Notes under the pieces: generated by a model | The model's database searches: none | What the model was told of the DNA's origin: nothing | What the model saw: only the letters and a program-made list of their open reading frames with translations | Source of the DNA: an uncultured Flaviramulus sp. | GTDB lineage: Bacteria > Bacteroidota > Bacteroidia > Flavobacteriales > Flavobacteriaceae | Direction of reading: 5' to 3' | Assembly (NCBI GenBank): GCA_947487155.1 | Contig: CANKVS010000031.1 | Location: forward strand, 1-48,748 | DNA length: 48,748 nucleotides | In this document: positions 44,151 through 48,748 of the stretch, one piece after another | Layout of the letters: every line of letters begins with the position of its first letter | Numbering within the stretch: the first letter of the stretch is position 1 | Position numbers and translations under genes: made by a program

Positions 44151-45224
44151 CTATTTAATTTTCTTATACCTTTTTTGCTGCCAACCTCTTGAACTTAGTA
44201 AATATTCGCCATTAATCTTATTGGCAATATATATATAATAATTACCTTCATTATAAAGTATAAACCAATATAAACCTCCTTTTTTAGATGGTGCTACATG
44301 TGCAATTCTTAATTGTTTGGAACCAAAAATATAAGGACTATTTTCTCCATCAAAAATCACACTCGTGTCTGCTATGGTTAATTTGTTGTTTTTAAATTCC
44401 CAAGTTCCCTTTAAAAATTTCGGAACCTTATTATTAATAGGCTCTTTGTAAAATGTTTGTAATTTATCTCTTCTCAAAGACATTTTGTCTTCGTCTAACT
44501 TTATAATTTCGATATGTCCTCCAGAATGAGTAATTGAATATCTGTTATCATCTATCTGTTTAATACTTTTATAAAAAGATACTCTAATATCGGAAACAAT
44601 AAATTCTGGAGTTGTTACTAACATAAGAGTTCCATATTTATCATACCAATTACCAAAAAAAGCTTTAGGCAAATCTTCTGGCAAAAGCGTTTTATTATTA
44701 ACAATTCCTTGGCTACTACTTGCTGTATATCTATTAAAAGGGTCTTGATTGCCCGCAAAGTTGATATTTTCATTAATGAAAAACCCTAACCCTTCTTTAA
44801 TCAAGTTTTTCTTACCATCTTTAGTAAGGTCTAGTTTTGATATAAACCAATTACCACCAACATTGGACTCTCCGTAGTTTATTTTCTTAGCATCTTTACC
44901 TAAGGCAGGAAAATATAATTTATATCTTATTTCATTAGAATCTGTTATTGTAATTTTTTTGTTCAATGAAATCCCTTCTGATTTAGTTACATATAACCTT
45001 CCTCCCTTATATGAATCTTCTATATAAGTCTCCTTTGGTATATATATCCAACTTCCAAGGCTTCTTTTAAAAGCAAAATGTAGTACTGTTACTTTATCTG
45101 TAAGTTCAACTTTTATTATTTTTCCAGCATTACTAGATATATAATCTGGATTTTGAATCACTTTTTGAGCATGAAGACTCACTGAAAGTACTGTAATTAT
45201 TAAAACTAAAAGATAATTTTTCAT
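44151..45224 (-). CDS. Secreted protein sharing the kinase's sensor domain
   Basis: A 357-residue exported protein (signal about 1-20, VSLHAQ), with no membrane helix or lipobox. Residues 21-150 resemble the beta-rich N-terminal domain found ahead of TlpA-like thioredoxin domains in Bacteroidota (VELTDKVTVLHFAFKRSLGS, IYIPKETYIEDS, YKLYFPALGKDAKKINYGES), but no thioredoxin domain follows. Residues about 180-350 align by eye with the sensor domain of the adjacent histidine kinase (27-204), both starting PE-LPK-FG-W and ending near a basic KR/RKFKK stretch. It lies 45 bases upstream of the kinase gene. A role as a periplasmic ligand-binding co-receptor or competitor for the kinase is an inference. 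Confidence 0.75.
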   Translation of the reverse strand: MKNYLLVLIITVLSVSLHAQKVIQNPDYISSNAGKIIKVELTDKVTVLHFAFKRSLGSWIYIPKETYIEDSYKGGRLYVTKSEGISLNKKITITDSNEIRYKLYFPALGKDAKKINYGESNVGGNWFISKLDLTKDGKKNLIKEGLGFFINENINFAGNQDPFNRYTASSSQGIVNNKTLLPEDLPKAFFGNWYDKYGTLMLVTTPEFIVSDIRVSFYKSIKQIDDNRYSITHSGGHIEIIKLDEDKMSLRRDKLQTFYKEPINNKVPKFLKGTWEFKNNKLTIADTSVIFDGENSPYIFGSKQLRIAHVAPSKKGGLYWFILYNEGNYYIYIANKINGEYLLSSRGWQQKRYKKIK

Positions 45225-45348
45225 AATTTATAAATTTACACCAAATATAATCTAAGCTCTCTAATAGAATTGTTCCAAATGAGTATTTGGCACTTAAAAA
45301 TGAGAATTTAACTCAAAGAACATAGAATCAAATAGCCTCAATTACATT

Positions 45349-45978
45349 TCACCCGCGATATTTTAAAGGCAAATGCACTACTTTTTTAGTCTCATAAAAA
45401 TCTTCGGAATAAAAATCGCTTAAATTATAAATGGTAATTGTTTTATAATCTTTAAGTTCCTCGGTTAAATCACCACCTTTTAAATACAAAATTCCGTTTT
45501 TAAGTTCGTGGTTTTGTTGTTTGGCTATTTTGCCTTTAACCCAATGTACAAAAGTAGGCATTATGGCTACGGCACGACTTACAATAAAATCGTAAGTATC
45601 CTTTATCTCTTCAACTCTACTATGCGTCGTTTTTACATTAGTAAGCCTCAAACCTTGTACAACCTCGTTAACAACTTTTAACTTTTTTGCTATACTATCA
45701 ACCAAATGGAATGAACATTCTGGAAATAATATTGCTAAAGGCACACCAGGAAAGCCACCGCCTGTTCCAACATCAAGAATTTTGCTTCCATCTTTAAATC
45801 TTATAACCTTAGCAATAGCCAACGAATGCAACACATGCCTTAAATAAAGCTCATCTATATCTTTACGAGAAACCACATTAATTTTTAAATTCCAATCTTG
45901 ATAAAGCGCTTCTAATTTTTTAAACCGCTCAATTTGATCTTCAGTCAGATTAGGGAAATACTTTAATATAAGTTTCAT
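45349..45978 (-). CDS. rsmG: 16S rRNA (guanine-N7)-methyltransferase RsmG
   Basis: Methylates N7 of G527 in 16S rRNA using S-adenosylmethionine; loss gives low-level streptomycin resistance in several bacteria. The 209-residue protein is full length. It shows FKKLEALYQDWNLKINVVSRKD (substrate-side helix), the SAM-binding ILDVGTGGGFPGVPLAILFP, and FIVSRAVAIMPTFVHWVKG. It ends HLPLKYRG. The last 36 codons also occur, with a few changes, at 38904-39014 on the far side of the adjacent accessory block. It diverges from the desaturase gene. Confidence 0.96.
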   Translation of the reverse strand: MKLILKYFPNLTEDQIERFKKLEALYQDWNLKINVVSRKDIDELYLRHVLHSLAIAKVIRFKDGSKILDVGTGGGFPGVPLAILFPECSFHLVDSIAKKLKVVNEVVQGLRLTNVKTTHSRVEEIKDTYDFIVSRAVAIMPTFVHWVKGKIAKQQNHELKNGILYLKGGDLTEELKDYKTITIYNLSDFYSEDFYETKKVVHLPLKYRG

Positions 45979-46153
45979 TTATTTTCTATATTTTTATTAA
46001 ATCGGCAAGATGTAATTTGCATAATAAATATCTCGTTATAATATCTAAATTATTAGTTATACGGATTTCATTGATGTTAAATTTTCAACAAAAATATACT
46101 TTTTATATCCATTTTTTTACAAAAAAAGAGTATTACTTAAGTTGGTTTATACC

Positions 46154-46161
46154 TATCTTTG
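46154..46161 (+). promoter_or_regulatory. Promoter -7 box for the desaturase gene
   Basis: TATCTTTG matches TAnnTTTG exactly and lies 52 bases upstream of the desaturase ATG at 46214, in the 235-base divergent gap with rsmG. The remainder of the gap is AT-rich with no convincing small gene. Confidence 0.5.
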
Positions 46162-46213
46162 CGCTGATTAGGTATGAGGTAAAGAATAGAATATCATATT
46201 TAAATTTAATAGC

Positions 46214-47308
46214 ATGACAAAACAAACTCTTTCTTTTTCAAGAACTGACTCTGCAAAGTTTTTTAAAACATTAAATAAGCGGGTTAATGATTACTTTAAA
46301 GATAACAATATTAAGCGTACCGGAAACTGGAAACTTTACACCAAAGCAGTAGTAATGTTCGCTTTACTTATAGTTCCTGTGGTTTTAATTTTTACAATTA
46401 ATTTACCTGGGTGGGCACAAATATTATGTATGATAACCGTTGGCGTTGGAATGGCAGGTGTTGGAATGAATGTTATGCATGATGCAAATCACGGTTCCTT
46501 TTCAAGCAAAAAATGGGTTAATAAATTAATGGGAAGTAGTATTTATATTTTGGCTGGGAACGACTACAATTGGAAAGTACAGCATAATGTACTGCACCAT
46601 ACCTACACTAATATTCAAGGACATGATGAAGATATTGATGCTGGAAGAATTATTCGATTTTCTAAGCATGCAAAATGGTTTAGCATTCATAAATATCAAA
46701 GATTTTATGCCTTCTTTTTATATGGTTTATTAACTGTAAATTGGGCCATCACTACCGATTTTATACAATCGTATCAATATTTAAAAAGAAAATTATCGTA
46801 TGGCAAATTCCCAAATCCAGCAACACAATGGACTAAGCTTATTATTGGCAAAATAGTTTATTATACGGTATGGGTAGTATTACCATTATTACTAGGCTTT
46901 GCATGGTGGCAGGTTTTAATTGGGTTTTTAATCATGCATTATACTGCCGGAATAATTTTAAGTGTTATTTTTCAATTAGCACATGTTATGCCTAATACAG
47001 AAATGCCTTTACCAGACGAAGATGGCAATATGAAAAACACCTGGGCAATTCATCAACTATTTACAACTTCAAATTTTTCTCCTAAAAGTTGGCTAGTCGA
47101 GTTTTATACTGGTGGATTGAACAGACAAGTAGAACATCACTTGTTTGCGAATATTAGTCATGTTCATTATAGTAAAATAGCCAAAATAGTTAAAGAAACA
47201 GCTAAAGAATTTAGCTTACCATATAATGAGTACAACACATTTTGGAAAGCTGTTAAAGAGCATTACAATCAATTAAAAGTACTAGGAAAAAAGCCTAGTT
47301 TAGCCTAA
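46214..47308 (+). CDS. Membrane fatty acid desaturase (acyl-CoA/acyl-lipid type)
   Basis: A 364-residue integral-membrane di-iron desaturase that introduces a double bond into fatty acyl chains, affecting membrane fluidity. The three histidine boxes are present: HDANH (89-93), HNVLHH (124-129) and QVEHH (305-309); the last, with Q instead of the first H, is the signature of front-end (delta-6-like) and related desaturases. Hydrophobic helices lie at about 43-65, 68-88, 215-235 and 238-258. No cytochrome b5 domain is fused, unlike in many eukaryotic front-end enzymes, so an external electron donor is needed. The position of the double bond cannot be predicted. Confidence 0.92.
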   Translation: MTKQTLSFSRTDSAKFFKTLNKRVNDYFKDNNIKRTGNWKLYTKAVVMFALLIVPVVLIFTINLPGWAQILCMITVGVGMAGVGMNVMHDANHGSFSSKKWVNKLMGSSIYILAGNDYNWKVQHNVLHHTYTNIQGHDEDIDAGRIIRFSKHAKWFSIHKYQRFYAFFLYGLLTVNWAITTDFIQSYQYLKRKLSYGKFPNPATQWTKLIIGKIVYYTVWVVLPLLLGFAWWQVLIGFLIMHYTAGIILSVIFQLAHVMPNTEMPLPDEDGNMKNTWAIHQLFTTSNFSPKSWLVEFYTGGLNRQVEHHLFANISHVHYSKIAKIVKETAKEFSLPYNEYNTFWKAVKEHYNQLKVLGKKPSLA

Positions 47309-47341
47309 ACTCTATAATTTACTCCATAAATACATAAACAA

Positions 47342-48526
47342 ATGAGCTTACTTTCCGACAGAATTTTAAACATGTCGACATCTGCAACTTTAGCAATGGC
47401 TGCTAAAGCAAGAGAACTAAGAACAGAAGGAAAAGATATTATTGGTTTAAGTCTGGGAGAACCAGATTTTAACACACCAGATTTTATTAAAAACGAAGCC
47501 ATCAAAGCTATTAATGATGATTATAACTCATACACGCCAGTTGATGGCTATGTTGAGTTAAAAGAAGCCATTATTACTAAGTTTAAACGCGATAATAATT
47601 TAACTTATACTTTACCTCAAATAGTTGTATCTACTGGTGCAAAACAATGTTTAGCAAATATTGCTTCGGTGCTATTAAACAAAGGAGACGAGGTGCTTTT
47701 ACCATGTCCGTATTGGGTAAGTTATTCTGATATTGTTAAGTTAAATGATGGTGTTCCTGTAGAAGTTAAAACTTCTATTGATACTAATTTTAAAATGACA
47801 GCCAACCAACTAGAAGCTGCCATTACCCCAAAAACAAAAATGATTTGGTTTAGCTCTCCATGTAACCCTAGTGGTTCGGTTTACAGTAAATCTGAACTTA
47901 GAGCTTTAGCTGATGTTTTAGTAAAGCACCCCAATATTTATGTGGTTTCAGATGAAATTTACGAGCACATCAATTACATAGGTGGGCATGCTAGTATGGC
48001 TCAGTTTGATGATATGTACGATCGTACCATTACTGTAAATGGTGTATCTAAGGCCTTTGCCATGACTGGATGGCGTATAGGATATATTGGTGCTCCAGAA
48101 AAAATAGCAAGAGCCTGCAACAAAATGCAAGGTCAAATTACTAGTGGTGCCAATTGTATTGCACAACGCGCGGTAATTACAGCGTTAAACGAATCGCCAA
48201 TGCGTGTTAAATACATGATTGACGAATTTAAAGTACGTCGCGATTTGGTTTTAGATTTACTAAGCAATATTGATGGTTTTAAATCGAATACACCAGATGG
48301 TGCTTTTTATGTGTTTCCAGATATTTCTGCTTTTTTCGGAAAAACATTACGTGGTAAAACAATACATAATGCAACAGATTTTTCTTTGTATTTATTAGAA
48401 GAAGCACTTGTAGCAACCGTTACTGGTGATGCATTTGGGAATCCTAATTGTATTAGAATCTCTTATGCTGCATCGCAAGAACAAATTATAGAAGCTATAA
48501 AACGTATTAAAGACGTTGTTAGTTAA
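47342..48526 (+). CDS. Class I pyridoxal-phosphate aminotransferase (aspartate aminotransferase-like)
   Basis: A 394-residue fold-type I aminotransferase, subgroup I-gamma, probably transferring amino groups between aspartate and 2-oxoglutarate. Visible landmarks are DIIGLSLGEPDFNTPDFIK (substrate side), VVSTGAKQCLANIASVLL (PLP phosphate region), WFSSPCNPSGSVYSK (conserved Asn), VVSDEIYEHINY (Asp/Tyr contacting PLP) and TVNGVSKAFAMTGWRIGYIG with the Schiff-base lysine (Lys237). The substrate arginine lies near NPNCIRISYAAS. It starts 33 bases after the desaturase gene, perhaps on the same transcript, and is followed by a strong terminator. Exact substrate preference (Asp, aromatic or prephenate) is not settled by sequence. 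Confidence 0.92.
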   Translation: MSLLSDRILNMSTSATLAMAAKARELRTEGKDIIGLSLGEPDFNTPDFIKNEAIKAINDDYNSYTPVDGYVELKEAIITKFKRDNNLTYTLPQIVVSTGAKQCLANIASVLLNKGDEVLLPCPYWVSYSDIVKLNDGVPVEVKTSIDTNFKMTANQLEAAITPKTKMIWFSSPCNPSGSVYSKSELRALADVLVKHPNIYVVSDEIYEHINYIGGHASMAQFDDMYDRTITVNGVSKAFAMTGWRIGYIGAPEKIARACNKMQGQITSGANCIAQRAVITALNESPMRVKYMIDEFKVRRDLVLDLLSNIDGFKSNTPDGAFYVFPDISAFFGKTLRGKTIHNATDFSLYLLEEALVATVTGDAFGNPNCIRISYAASQEQIIEAIKRIKDVVS

Positions 48527-48564
48527 ATAGCTATCAACATCTAATTAGAGATAATTAGAGATAT

Positions 48565-48603
48565 AGACCTAGTAGGTTTTAAAAACCTGCTAGGTCTTTT
48601 TTA
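48565..48603 (+). terminator. Intrinsic terminator after the aminotransferase gene
   Basis: AGACCTAGTAGGTTTT (48565-48580) pairs with AAAACCTGCTAGGTCT (48582-48597) with one G-U pair, followed by a T run. The hairpin begins about 38 bases after the stop. Its inner 16 bases recur at 8407-8422, which suggests that the terminator derives from a dispersed hairpin element. Confidence 0.8.
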
Positions 48604-48695
48604 GTTTAGTATATAAAGAAAAAATAACGCTATTATTATTAAAAAAGCAACCATTTGCTTCTTCCTAATTTGGGATCAATCTCAAAAGTTGTGTG

Positions 48696-48722
48696 TAAAT
48701 TTGATGAGGAATGCTATTTTTG
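48696..48722 (+). promoter_or_regulatory. Candidate promoter for a gene beyond the window end
   Basis: Two exact TAnnTTTG boxes, TAAATTTG (48696-48703) and TATTTTTG (48715-48722), each have a TTG about 23 bases upstream. No start codon or frame can be assessed before the window ends. Confidence 0.4.
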
Positions 48723-48748
48723 CATAAAAAAGACAAGACCTTGCATTT

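Larger units (their letters stand above)
39015..45348. other. Accessory block inserted behind rsmG (inferred)
   Basis: About 6.3 kb carrying four same-direction genes (secreted sensor-domain protein, histidine kinase, LytTR regulator, outer-membrane barrel protein), bounded by the intact rsmG 3' end on the right and a ~95% identical copy of that end on the left, in direct orientation. The simplest history is insertion that supplied a new rsmG 3' end and left the old one behind. No recombinase gene is present. The exact left edge is where similarity stops at 39014. Confidence 0.6.

Noticed and set aside
46017..46217. 66-codon frame between rsmG and the desaturase gene
   Set aside because: It runs through the promoter region, overlaps the desaturase start, and its composition is that of translated AT-rich non-coding DNA with no recognisable motif.

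Overview
The window reads as a chromosomal segment of a Flavobacteriaceae bacterium (Bacteroidota). The reasons are the low GC content, TAnnTTTG-type -7 promoter boxes, SusC/SusD and FecR/ECF-sigma genes, a type IX secretion (T9SS) plug protein, a cargo protein with a T9SS sorting tail, and a Na+-translocating NADH:quinone reductase typical of marine members. The genus cannot be fixed from the sequence.

Layout: (1) 193-6306, minus: the complete nqrABCDEF operon, with a promoter box upstream of nqrA and a hairpin terminator after nqrF. (2) 6473-12049: a T9SS plug protein, ApaG, a TANGO2-like NRDE protein overlapping an unrecognised protein with a possible permuted papain-like His/Cys pair, and pruA (P5C dehydrogenase). 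(3) 12050-29835: an accessory block with a vanadium-haloperoxidase/PAP2-type lipoprotein, a GH172 enzyme, a membrane-anchored SRPBCC/GyrI-like protein, two large paralogous FG-GAP/ASPIC lipoproteins, SusD, SusC with an STN signalling domain, a FecR anti-sigma factor and a divergent ECF sigma factor. This looks like a self-regulated glycan-uptake locus. (4) 29836-38892: a short diverged copy of the pruA 3' end, a YCII/ECF42-like sigma pair, an isochorismatase-family gene broken by one stop codon, a cupin lipoprotein, a giant T9SS cargo protein and a TPR protein. (5) 38904-45348: a copy of the rsmG 3' end followed by an outer-membrane beta-barrel protein, a LytTR response regulator, a LytS-type histidine kinase and a secreted protein that shares the kinase's sensor domain. 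(6) 45349-48526: rsmG, a membrane fatty-acid desaturase and a class I aminotransferase.

The most notable observation is structural. Two unrelated accessory blocks each lie directly downstream of an intact housekeeping gene (pruA, rsmG), and each has, at its far end, an in-frame copy of that gene's last 28 or 36 codons plus stop in the same orientation. This is what remains when incoming DNA replaces the 3' end of a gene and pushes the old 3' end to the distal side of the cargo. No recombinase is visible in either block. The second block may also be a new signalling unit: the histidine kinase's extracytoplasmic domain appears again as a separate secreted protein encoded beside it, and an outer-membrane receptor-like protein lies downstream in the same direction.
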